The position numbers and the translations under genes were made by a program. 64,000 nucleotides of DNA from Synechococcus sp. WH 7803 (GTDB taxonomy: Bacteria > Cyanobacteriota > Cyanobacteriia > PCC-6307 > Cyanobiaceae), in the NCBI GenBank assembly GCA_000063505.1, contig CT971583.1, forward strand, positions 1,767,918-1,831,917. The letters run 5' to 3'. This document shows positions 54,217 to 64,000 of this stretch, in pieces (within the stretch, counting starts at the first letter, position 1; each line of letters begins with the position of its first letter). The notes beneath the pieces are model-generated. The model was given only the letters and a program-made list of their open reading frames with translations, was not told the DNA's origin and searched no databases.

Positions 54217-55062
54217 TTGGCGCTTCGACGCCCTCTCCCCCGCTTTTGGCTGATCGCCACGCTGGGTGGCGTTCTGGCGCTTTGCGGAACCGCCTACTGG
54301 TGGGAGCAGCAGCTGCCCAAACGCCTCGAAAACGCTGCTGCGGCTGGCGACCTGGATGCATGCCTGCGCTATGGAGAGCAGCTGGCCGCCCTGCGTTGGC
54401 TAGGGACAGAAGCGCCCCTCGAGCAAGCGTTCTGCAGACGCCGCCAAGCGCAGCTCACCTGGGAAGCCGGAAACACAGGCAAAGCACTGGAACTGCAGAC
54501 CCAGCTTGTGAATTCTGCAGTCGGCAGCCAAGCGGAGCAGACCAGTGATCGCCAGCGGCTGAAAGAGTGGCGTTCTCAGGTCCGCGAGAAGGCACTGGCC
54601 CAGTTCCGAGCTGGAAACCTCGACGCAGCCTTGGCCACCTTGTCCCCCCTCGAGACAAGGGGGCAGCGCACGGGGAGCCAACTCAGCGACAGTTTGAAAG
54701 AAACCTGGAACCGCAATCGCGTCGATCATGAGCGCCTGCAGGAGCGGGTCCAGCGTCAGCAATGGTGGGAAGCCTTGAGTGTGCTGAATCAACTCGACCA
54801 TCCCTGGTGGCAGCGCCATGCCCTGCCGCTGCGACGTCAGATCGAAACCGCCATCAAGAACCTTCGCGATCAGCAAAGCCACACCAGTCACGGTGATCTC
54901 CCTGATCACAGCGTGGATCTGGAACGCCTGAACGAGGCCGTTGAACAGCGCATTGGCGAAGGCATGGATCCTTGGAGCGCTTTCGTTGCCGGTTGCTCCG
55001 ATCTCGGCGGTGTGCTGGTGGAGGAGGGGCCTGAAAGCCTCTGCAAGGCGAAGAAGCCGTGA
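54217..55062 (+). CDS. Membrane-anchored protein with helical repeats, unknown
   Basis: A 281-residue protein with an N-terminal membrane anchor (FWLIATLGGVLALCGTAYWW) and a charged helical body rich in Arg, Gln, Glu and Trp. Helix pairs such as 'LEQAFCRRRQAQLTWEAGN' and 'ALAQFRAGNLDAALATL' look TPR-like. The end 'ESLCKAKKP' is basic. No family is recognised. Start is a TTG at 54217, which is uncommon. It follows the DnaK-like gene by 69 bases and precedes ftrV by 28 bases. Confidence 0.65.
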   Translation: MALRRPLPRFWLIATLGGVLALCGTAYWWEQQLPKRLENAAAAGDLDACLRYGEQLAALRWLGTEAPLEQAFCRRRQAQLTWEAGNTGKALELQTQLVNSAVGSQAEQTSDRQRLKEWRSQVREKALAQFRAGNLDAALATLSPLETRGQRTGSQLSDSLKETWNRNRVDHERLQERVQRQQWWEALSVLNQLDHPWWQRHALPLRRQIETAIKNLRDQQSHTSHGDLPDHSVDLERLNEAVEQRIGEGMDPWSAFVAGCSDLGGVLVEEGPESLCKAKKP

Positions 55063-55090
55063 GACAATTCGCCCATTGACTCGTGACTTC

Positions 55091-55312
55091 ATGCAGCCTG
55101 GTGACAAGGTCGTCGTCGCCTCATCAGTGGTGGTCTACAACCATCCCGAACATCGGGGCACATCCTTCGATCTCCAGGGCAGTGAGGGAGAGGTGGTCAC
55201 CGTGCTGACGGAATGGAAAGGGCGCCCGATCAGCCCAACGCTTCCGGTGATCGTGGCCTTTGGTCGCTACAAGGCCCATTTCCGCAGTGATGAACTTCAG
55301 GTTGCGTCCTGA
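55091..55312 (+). CDS. ftrV: Ferredoxin-thioredoxin reductase, variable chain
   Basis: FtrV is the small SH3-like subunit that supports the catalytic FTR chain, which passes electrons from ferredoxin to thioredoxin. The 73-residue protein begins 'MQPGDKVVVASSVVVYNHPE', with 'FDLQGSEGEVVTVLTEWKG' and 'PVIVAFGRYKAHFRSDEL'. ATG 55091 is the family start; the open frame to 54941 lies inside the preceding gene. It overlaps the convergent pyrR end by 16 bases. The catalytic chain gene is not in this window. Confidence 0.9.
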   Translation: MQPGDKVVVASSVVVYNHPEHRGTSFDLQGSEGEVVTVLTEWKGRPISPTLPVIVAFGRYKAHFRSDELQVAS

Positions 55313-55857
55313 GTTCTGCGCAGAAACACCCCTTCTTCACCATCCACGTCCATCAGACGCAGTTCGATCGTTTCACAGCGACGCGTCGGAACGGTGCGCC
55401 CACAGAAATCAGGCTGAATCGGCAGTTCGCGATGTCCGCGATCCACCATCACCAACAGCAGAACCCTGCGGGGACGTCCCCAGGCCTGAATCGCCTCAAG
55501 CGCCGCTCTCACCGTACGACCGGTGAAAATCACGTCATCCACAAGCACCACATCCCGCCCTTCCACACCCACAGGAAGGTCGGTGCCTGTCACCGGTCGC
55601 ATGGCCACGCGCTCGAGATCGTCCCTGTGAAAGGTGGGATCCAAGGTTCCTCTGGCCACCGGCCGACCAGCTTGTTCTTCCAGAGCACGCGCCAAAACCG
55701 CAGCCAGCTGGACACCCCGCGTCGGGATGCCGAGCAAGACGAGATCATCAAGCCCACCAACGCTCTCAAGCACTTGAGAGGCCAGGCGCATCAACGTTCT
55801 TCTCAGTTCGTCGGACGAAAGAATCTCGATCCGTTCATCATGGCCGCCCGTCCCCAT
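55297..55857 (-). CDS. pyrR: PyrR-type regulator/uracil phosphoribosyltransferase
   Basis: PyrR binds pyr mRNA in Firmicutes and also makes UMP from uracil and PRPP. The 186-residue product has the PRPP-binding 'VVLVDDVIFTGRTVRAAL' and 'LLGIPTRGVQLAAVLARAL', with 'TLDPTFHRDDLERVAM' and 'VMVDRGHRELPIQPDFCGR'. Cyanobacterial members may act only as enzymes. No pyr attenuator was seen in this window. Start ATG 55857 is divergent from gpmI. Confidence 0.94.
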   Translation of the reverse strand: MGTGGHDERIEILSSDELRRTLMRLASQVLESVGGLDDLVLLGIPTRGVQLAAVLARALEEQAGRPVARGTLDPTFHRDDLERVAMRPVTGTDLPVGVEGRDVVLVDDVIFTGRTVRAALEAIQAWGRPRRVLLLVMVDRGHRELPIQPDFCGRTVPTRRCETIELRLMDVDGEEGVFLRRTQDAT

Positions 55858-56007
55858 GGATCCAGTGAGCAGGGCGCTGAGTTTATGCGTTTGAGCCGGC
55901 GGGGCGTCCGCGAAAGCTGACCGTTCAGCGGCGGACGATTCACTGATGGAGGGATCCGGAGGTAACTTGTGAATCTGGAGAAGTCCTTAAGAAGGGAGAC
56001 ACGCTGA

Positions 56008-57639
56008 GTGAACGCGGTTGATCGCCAAGCTGGACATCCCAAACAGAGGTCGTCGGTGGCACCTGTGGTGCTCGCGATCCTGGATGGATGGGGCGACCGT
56101 GAAGGCAGCGATTTCAACGCCATCCGATCGGCCGAGACCCCGGTGATGGATGCCTTGAGGCACGCCTATCCGAACACCTTGATCCAGGCCAGCGGCTCCC
56201 ATGTGGGACTCCCTGACGGGCAGATGGGGAATTCGGAGGTCGGCCACCTCACGATTGGCGCAGGACGCATCATTCGCCAAGAGCTGGTGCGCATTGGTGA
56301 CACGGTGCGCGCCAACCAACTCGCAGCAGTGCCCGCGCTCAGCAAGCTGGCTGCGCGCCTGCGCGAGAGCGGCCGAACGCTCCATCTCCTCGGGCTCTGC
56401 TCCGATGGCGGCGTGCATAGCCACGTCGATCACATCTGCGGTCTACTGCGCTGGGCTGCTGAAGAAGGGATCGAATCCGTGGCCATTCACGCGATCACCG
56501 ATGGGCGGGACACACCCACCCAGAGTGCACCGCGCTACGTGCACACCATCGAAGACACCATCCAGTCCTGCGGTGTGGGCGAGATCGCCAGCCTGTGCGG
56601 CCGCTACTGGGCCATGGACCGCGACCAGCGCTGGGAACGCACCGCACGCGCTTACGCGCTGCTGACAGATCCTGCCCATCCCTGCAGCAACAACGACGCT
56701 TCAGCCGTTCTCGAAGCGAGCTACGCCGCGGGAACCACCGATGAATTTCTGGAGCCCACGCGCCTGAGCAGCAGCCATCTTCAAGACGGTGACGCCCTGC
56801 TCATGTTCAATTTCCGTCCCGACCGCGCGCGTCAGATCATTCAGAGCCTCACCCTGGATGCATTCGAGGGTTTTGAGCGTCCGCACCATCCCAAATTGGA
56901 TGTTGTCACCTTCACGCAATACGAAAGCGGACTGCCCGTGGAGGTGGCCTTCCCTCCCGAATCCCTCGACAACCTCCTCGGCCAGGTGGTGGCTGCTGAA
57001 GGATTGAAGCAATACCGCACAGCGGAAACCGAGAAATATCCTCATGTGACCTATTTCATGAACGGCGGCATCGAGCAGCCCCTCGATGGAGAAGACCGGC
57101 ATCTGGTGCCCTCTCCCCGGGTGGCCACCTATGACCAGGCCCCGGCCATGGCCGCCGACACGCTCACCGACAGCTGCATCGCCGCCATCGAACAGGGGAT
57201 TTATTCCCTTGTCGTGATCAATTACGCCAATCCGGACATGGTGGGGCACACGGGAGTGATGCAAGCCGCCACCGAAGCGATCCAAACCGTGGACCAGTGC
57301 ATCGGTCGCCTGCTCGATGCCGTCGGACGCATGGGCGGCACCTTGATGATCACTGCCGACCATGGCAACGCTGAGTGCATGCGCGGTGCCGATGGTGAGG
57401 CCTGGACGGCACACACCACCAATCCCGTGCCTGTGATTCTTGTCGAGGGTGAGAGGCGCAAACTGGTGGGCATGGGCAATGCGCTGCGCTTGCGCGACGA
57501 AGGTGGTCTTGCGGACATCGCCCCAACACTGCTGCAGCTGCTGGGCCTCGACAAACCTGCAGCCATGACCGGTCAAAGCTTGATTGAAGCTATTGACACG
57601 CCAGCGCCGTCCAGCGCCAAGTTGCCCCAGCCAGTCTGA
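56008..57639 (+). CDS. gpmI: Cofactor-independent phosphoglycerate mutase
   Basis: GpmI interconverts 3- and 2-phosphoglycerate, using two metal ions and no 2,3-BPG. The 543-residue enzyme has '[18 protein letters not shown]' at the first metal site, the catalytic Ser in '[18 protein letters not shown]', '[17 protein letters not shown]' and '[18 protein letters not shown]' near the second site. It starts at GTG 56008, ten bases after GAAGGGAG. secG follows by 21 bases, a common pairing in this lineage. Confidence 0.96.
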   Translation: MNAVDRQAGHPKQRSSVAPVVLAILDGWGDREGSDFNAIRSAETPVMDALRHAYPNTLIQASGSHVGLPDGQMGNSEVGHLTIGAGRIIRQELVRIGDTVRANQLAAVPALSKLAARLRESGRTLHLLGLCSDGGVHSHVDHICGLLRWAAEEGIESVAIHAITDGRDTPTQSAPRYVHTIEDTIQSCGVGEIASLCGRYWAMDRDQRWERTARAYALLTDPAHPCSNNDASAVLEASYAAGTTDEFLEPTRLSSSHLQDGDALLMFNFRPDRARQIIQSLTLDAFEGFERPHHPKLDVVTFTQYESGLPVEVAFPPESLDNLLGQVVAAEGLKQYRTAETEKYPHVTYFMNGGIEQPLDGEDRHLVPSPRVATYDQAPAMAADTLTDSCIAAIEQGIYSLVVINYANPDMVGHTGVMQAATEAIQTVDQCIGRLLDAVGRMGGTLMITADHGNAECMRGADGEAWTAHTTNPVPVILVEGERRKLVGMGNALRLRDEGGLADIAPTLLQLLGLDKPAAMTGQSLIEAIDTPAPSSAKLPQPV

Positions 57640-57660
57640 CCCGACCCGCCATAGGATCAG

Positions 57661-57894
57661 ATGATGATGACTACCGTTCTCTCCTGGATCTGGATCGGCA
57701 GCGGCCTGCTGCTCATTCTGTTTGTCCTCCTCCACAGCCCAAAGGGCGATGGCATGGGAGGTCTTGCCGCCAGTGGCAGTTCAACGTTCACCAGCTCCAG
57801 CAGCGCTGAGGCAACCCTGAACCGCATCACCTGGACCACGTTGGCGGTGTTTCTCACGCTTGCGATCATCCTCAGCGCTGGCTGGCTGAAGTAA
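57661..57894 (+). CDS. secG: Preprotein translocase subunit SecG
   Basis: SecG assists SecYE in protein export. The 77-residue protein has two membrane helices (WIWIGSGLLLILFVLLH and 'TLAVFLTLAIILSAGWL') around 'SPKGDGMGGLAASGSSTF', the conserved cytosolic loop. Three ATGs in a row open the frame; the first is taken. Its stop abuts the convergent mscL stop. Confidence 0.94.
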   Translation: MMMTTVLSWIWIGSGLLLILFVLLHSPKGDGMGGLAASGSSTFTSSSSAEATLNRITWTTLAVFLTLAIILSAGWLK

Positions 57895-58290
57895 TCAATC
57901 GCCTGGGTTGCCCTGCTTGGCGTTAGCCGACTCTTTGAAGGTGGACATTCCACTTTCAAGGGTTCGCTGTGAGCGGTTGATCGCCTTGATGATGAAGAAC
58001 AGGGCCCAACCCACGATCAGAGAGTTGAGGATCACATCGAAGATTTTTCCAATTGCCAAGTCCCCGCCGTAGTAAGGGATAACAAGGTTTTGCCAGTTCC
58101 CTCCCCGCACCAAAGGGTTGAGGAGAGGCATCAACAGATCCTTACTGATGGCATTCACAATCTGCTGGAACTGGGTGCCAACCACCACAGCGATCGCCAA
58201 GTTGAGGGCATTGCCCTTTTGAAAAAAGAATTCGGTGAATTCACGCAACCAACGACGCAGAAACATCACGAACCGAGCACACCCGGCCAT
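57895..58290 (-). CDS. mscL: Large-conductance mechanosensitive channel MscL
   Basis: MscL opens on membrane tension to release solutes after osmotic downshock. The 131-residue protein has 'FTEFFFQKGNALNLAIAVVV' with 'GTQFQQIVNAISKDLLMPLL' (first helix and pore), a periplasmic loop with 'YYGGDLAIG', and the second helix 'VILNSLIVGWALFFIIKAIN'. Start 58290 is used; ATG 58266 (MFLRRWLREF) is possible. It lies between secG and the groEL end. Confidence 0.95.
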   Translation of the reverse strand: MAGCARFVMFLRRWLREFTEFFFQKGNALNLAIAVVVGTQFQQIVNAISKDLLMPLLNPLVRGGNWQNLVIPYYGGDLAIGKIFDVILNSLIVGWALFFIIKAINRSQRTLESGMSTFKESANAKQGNPGD

Positions 58291-58310
58291 TAAAGCTTGC
58301 AGGCCGACAC

Positions 58311-58339
58311 GAAAAGACCCCCGCCGTAGCAGGGGTCTT
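58311..58339 (-). terminator. Rho-independent terminator after groEL
   Basis: On the minus strand AAGACCCC and GGGGTCTT arms close over a 10-base loop and are followed by a short T run, 48 bases after the groEL stop. Confidence 0.82.
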
Positions 58340-58386
58340 GATGTTGAACAGGATTGATTGCGCTTGACGCGACTGATTGGTGTCGA

Positions 58387-60054
<1,668 letters not shown>

Positions 60055-60074
60055 TCAGCCGAAGCTGTGCTGTC

Positions 60075-60386
60075 TCAGTTGACGACAGCCAGGATGTCCT
60101 TCTCGGACAGGAGCACGTACTCGTCACTGCCGAGCTTGATATCGGTTCCGGCGTACTTGCTGTAGAGAACCTTGTCGCCTACGCCGACTTCAGGAGCCTG
60201 ACGGGAGCCGTCTTCGTTGGCTTTGCCGGGGCCGACCTGAACCACCTCACCCACCTGGGGCTTTTCCTTGGCGGTATCGGGAAGAAGGATGCCGCCAGCG
60301 GTCTTTTCCTCGGATTCGGAAACCTTGACGAACACGCGATCGCCGAGGGGCTTGACGGTGGAGACGCTGAGAGAAACAGCTGCCAT
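60075..60386 (-). CDS. groES: Co-chaperonin GroES
   Basis: GroES is the heptameric lid of GroEL. The 103-residue protein has '[20 protein letters not shown]', the mobile loop '[18 protein letters not shown]', and ends '[14 protein letters not shown]'. ATG 60386 gives the family length; the frame is open to 60482. A CIRCE-like inverted repeat lies 51 bases upstream, suggesting HrcA repression. Confidence 0.97.
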   Translation of the reverse strand: MAAVSLSVSTVKPLGDRVFVKVSESEEKTAGGILLPDTAKEKPQVGEVVQVGPGKANEDGSRQAPEVGVGDKVLYSKYAGTDIKLGSDEYVLLSEKDILAVVN

Positions 60387-60437
60387 GGGGACTTGCAGGA
60401 GCAGGGACAGGGCGCCGAAGCGCGACAGCGACCCGAG

Positions 60438-60464
60438 CTGGCACTCAAGGTCACCGACTGCCAA
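60438..60464. promoter_or_regulatory. CIRCE-like operator upstream of groESL
   Basis: Read on the minus strand: TTGGCAGTC, nine bases, GAGTGCCAG. It matches the CIRCE form TTAGCACTC-N9-GAGTGCTAA at most positions, with arms nearly complementary and the exact 9-base spacer. It lies 51 bases before the groES ATG, where the HrcA repressor would bind. hrcA itself is not in this window. Confidence 0.72.
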
Positions 60465-60512
60465 CCTATGTGCGCTCATCACCCATCGACCATGGATTCG
60501 GCGTGCGGGTGA

Positions 60513-62066
<1,554 letters not shown>

Positions 62067-62148
62067 CGCTTCCGGGGACCGCCGTTCAACGCCGGTCCCC
62101 ACCATCACGATTTAGCTCCAACGCCCCGACCCCAAGTCCTCCCCTTCC

Positions 62149-62559
62149 ATGTCCCTCACCCTCCGCGTGCTGGCACCCGACCAGAGTGTGTTCGACGGTT
62201 CAGCTGACGAGGTGATTCTTCCAAGCACCACTGGTCAGCTTGGAATTCTCCCCGGCCACGTGTCCTTGCTCGCAGCGCTGGATGTGGGTGTCCTGCGTGT
62301 TCGTGCCGATGGCGGCTGGAAGTCCATCGCGCTGATGGGCGGTTTTGCGGAAGTGGATGCTGACGATGTCACCGTGTTGGTGAATTCTGCTGAGCTCGGC
62401 AGTTCCATTGACGCCTCCAGTGCCGAATCGGATCTTCAGGCTGCAAGGAACGAAGTCTCCAAAATGGAAGGCCAGCCTGCATCAGCCGACAAAGTGAAAG
62501 CGCAACAATCCCTCGATCGTGCCCGCGCACGCGTGCAGGCGGCTAAGAATCAGGATTGA
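62149..62559 (+). CDS. atpC: ATP synthase epsilon subunit
   Basis: Epsilon couples the rotor and can inhibit ATP hydrolysis. The 136-residue protein has the N-terminal beta sandwich ('LTLRVLAPDQSVFDGSADEV', 'TGQLGILPGHVSLLAALDVG') and a helical C-terminal hairpin ('DLQAARNEVSKMEGQ', 'AQQSLDRARARVQAAKNQD'). It follows atpD by 82 bases and is closed by a strong terminator. Confidence 0.96.
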   Translation: MSLTLRVLAPDQSVFDGSADEVILPSTTGQLGILPGHVSLLAALDVGVLRVRADGGWKSIALMGGFAEVDADDVTVLVNSAELGSSIDASSAESDLQAARNEVSKMEGQPASADKVKAQQSLDRARARVQAAKNQD

Positions 62560-62589
62560 TTGTTCAAAATCAACGGAGATTTCATCCAG

Positions 62590-62615
62590 GCCGGGGTTTT
62601 CGACCCCGGCTTTTT
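62590..62615 (+). terminator. Rho-independent terminator after atpC
   Basis: GCCGGGGT, a TTTCG loop and ACCCCGGC give an 8-base perfect stem followed by five T, 31 bases after the atpC stop. Confidence 0.93.
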
Positions 62616-62633
62616 CATGTCTGAACGATCGAA

Positions 62634-62665
62634 CAAAAAAAACGACCTGCAGTGATTGCAGGTCG
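62634..62665 (-). terminator. Rho-independent terminator after the PSRP-3 gene
   Basis: On the minus strand CGACCTGCA and TGCAGGTCG close over a five-base loop and run into eight T (A-run 62635-62642 on the plus strand). It ends the leftward PSRP-3 transcript 35 bases past its stop. Confidence 0.9.
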
Positions 62666-62699
62666 CGATCGAACCATGGACGCTTGGTGTGCGCGCGAT

Positions 62700-63221
<522 letters not shown>

Positions 63222-63273
63222 TTAAGGACAAACAACTAACCTAACAGCCGCCTTAACCCTTCATCACCTGAGC

Positions 63274-64000
63274 TTGCCAAGCGATCCCCACCAACTCCTG
63301 TTGTTCGATATCGACGGCGTGATTCGGGACGTGGCCGGAAGCTACCGCCGTGCCTTGCAGGCAACGGTTGAGCACTACAGCAACTGGCGACCAAGTCCGT
63401 CGCAGATCGATGATCTCAAGGGAGAAGGGCGATGGAACAACGATTGGGATGCAAGCCTCGAGCTGTTGAGACGGCATGGATCGCCCCTGCCGGAACGCAA
63501 TGCTCTGATCGCGGTGTTCAGCGGGTTTTATTTCGGGGGCGATCCAGAAGACTCACCGGAAAACTGGACTGGTTTCATCGGCGATGAGCCGCTCCTGGTG
63601 AATGCGTCCCTGTTTGAGACCCTTCATGCCCACGGATGGGCCTGGGGCTTCGTCAGCGGCGCAGAACCCCCCTCCGCCCGCTTCGTACTGGAGCAGCGCC
63701 TGGGGCTCAACGCCCCGCCCTTGATCGCCATGGGCGATGCTCCCGACAAGCCGGATCCCACCGGACTGCGGCAGATGAGTGAATCCCTCCTCACCAGCAG
63801 CGAAGCAACCACCGTGGCCTATCTCGGGGACACCGTGGCCGACGTTCAAACCGTCATCCGTGCCAGGGCTGAGCAACCAGAACGAACCTGGATCAGCCTG
63901 GCCGTCGCCCCTCCGCACCTTCACGCTCACCCTGTGGAGCGTCGTGCTTACGAACAGCGGTTGATGGAGGCCGGTGCTGACCACATCCTGAGCAGCACCA
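63274..64000 (+). CDS. HAD-superfamily hydrolase, cut by the window end
   Basis: The frame starts at TTG 63274 (LPSDPHQLLLFDIDGVIRDV) and is still open at 64000, so the C-terminus is missing. 'LLFDIDGVIRD' is HAD motif I with both Asp; 'WGFVSGAEPPSARFVLEQ' holds motif II Ser/Thr, 'MGDAPDKPDPTGLRQM' the Lys, and 'TVAYLGDTVADVQTVIRARA' motif IV with GD.xxD. It resembles the HAD family sometimes annotated next to imidazoleglycerol-phosphate dehydratase (TIGR01548). Substrate unknown. Divergent from PSRP-3; no ATG fits better. Confidence 0.85.
   Translation, partial: MPSDPHQLLLFDIDGVIRDVAGSYRRALQATVEHYSNWRPSPSQIDDLKGEGRWNNDWDASLELLRRHGSPLPERNALIAVFSGFYFGGDPEDSPENWTGFIGDEPLLVNASLFETLHAHGWAWGFVSGAEPPSARFVLEQRLGLNAPPLIAMGDAPDKPDPTGLRQMSESLLTSSEATTVAYLGDTVADVQTVIRARAEQPERTWISLAVAPPHLHAHPVERRAYEQRLMEAGADHILSST

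Overview
The window is GC-rich, gene-dense cyanobacterial chromosome. PsbV, petF ferredoxin, the variable chain of ferredoxin-thioredoxin reductase, KaiABC, NblS, PSRP-3/Ycf65, a cyanobacterial RpoZ and many cyanobacteria-only DUF families (DUF3119, DUF3086, DUF1825, DUF1818, DUF2811) point to a marine Synechococcus/Cyanobium-type picocyanobacterium. Genes are tightly packed, with many 4-base ATGA/GTGA overlaps and convergent stop codons that touch. I saw no rRNA, CRISPR array, transposase or integrase. One tRNA (Val-GAC) is present.

Layout. 0-2 kb: DUF3119 (cut by the window edge), DUF3086 and plsY. 2-9.7 kb: an accessory block between plsY and pyrF. It holds a cyanophycin-synthetase-like ATP-grasp enzyme divergent from a 64-residue Gly-rich peptide gene, a broken sulfotransferase tail, a SET-domain protein, a TPR-sulfotransferase, a more AT-rich TPR protein and a 2OG-Fe(II) oxygenase. 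9.7-17.3 kb: pyrF, a cupin, a VapBC-type toxin-antitoxin pair flanked by a duplicated tyrS end, tyrS, DUF1825, a LuxR-type regulator, HhH and GIY-YIG proteins, and pepA. 17.4-23.7 kb: an outer-membrane run read leftward, bamA-lpxC-fabZ-lpxA-lpxB-msrA. 23.8-31.9 kb: purC, an exported hypothetical protein, purD, nblS and kaiABC. 32-43.3 kb: rplU-rpmA, a DUF2127 protein, a methyltransferase, truB, a YebC protein, a fused 5-oxoprolinase/hydantoinase, nagB, a SpoIID-like protein, rnz and psbV. 43.4-58.3 kb: petF, prmA, serA, an S4-domain PSII protein, tRNA-Val, murD, rpoZ, a DnaK-like protein, ftrV, pyrR, gpmI, secG and mscL. 58.3-64 kb: groESL with a CIRCE-like operator, atpD-atpC, PSRP-3 and a HAD hydrolase that runs off the end.

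How the genes fit together. Most of the window is housekeeping: lipid A and outer-membrane assembly, purine and pyrimidine synthesis, circadian timing with the NblS light/stress kinase alongside, electron transfer, protein folding and ATP synthesis. The part that does not look like housekeeping is 2.0-9.7 kb. The best candidate for an undescribed system is the divergent pair of a CphA-type ATP-grasp ligase lacking its Mur-ligase half and a Gly-rich peptide ending in KIDF. The two share a short intergenic region with a perfect 12-bp palindrome. By gene family this resembles a peptide-modification locus, but that function is inference. Neighbouring SET, sulfotransferase and 2OG-oxygenase genes are other plausible modifying enzymes, although nothing in the sequence proves they act together.
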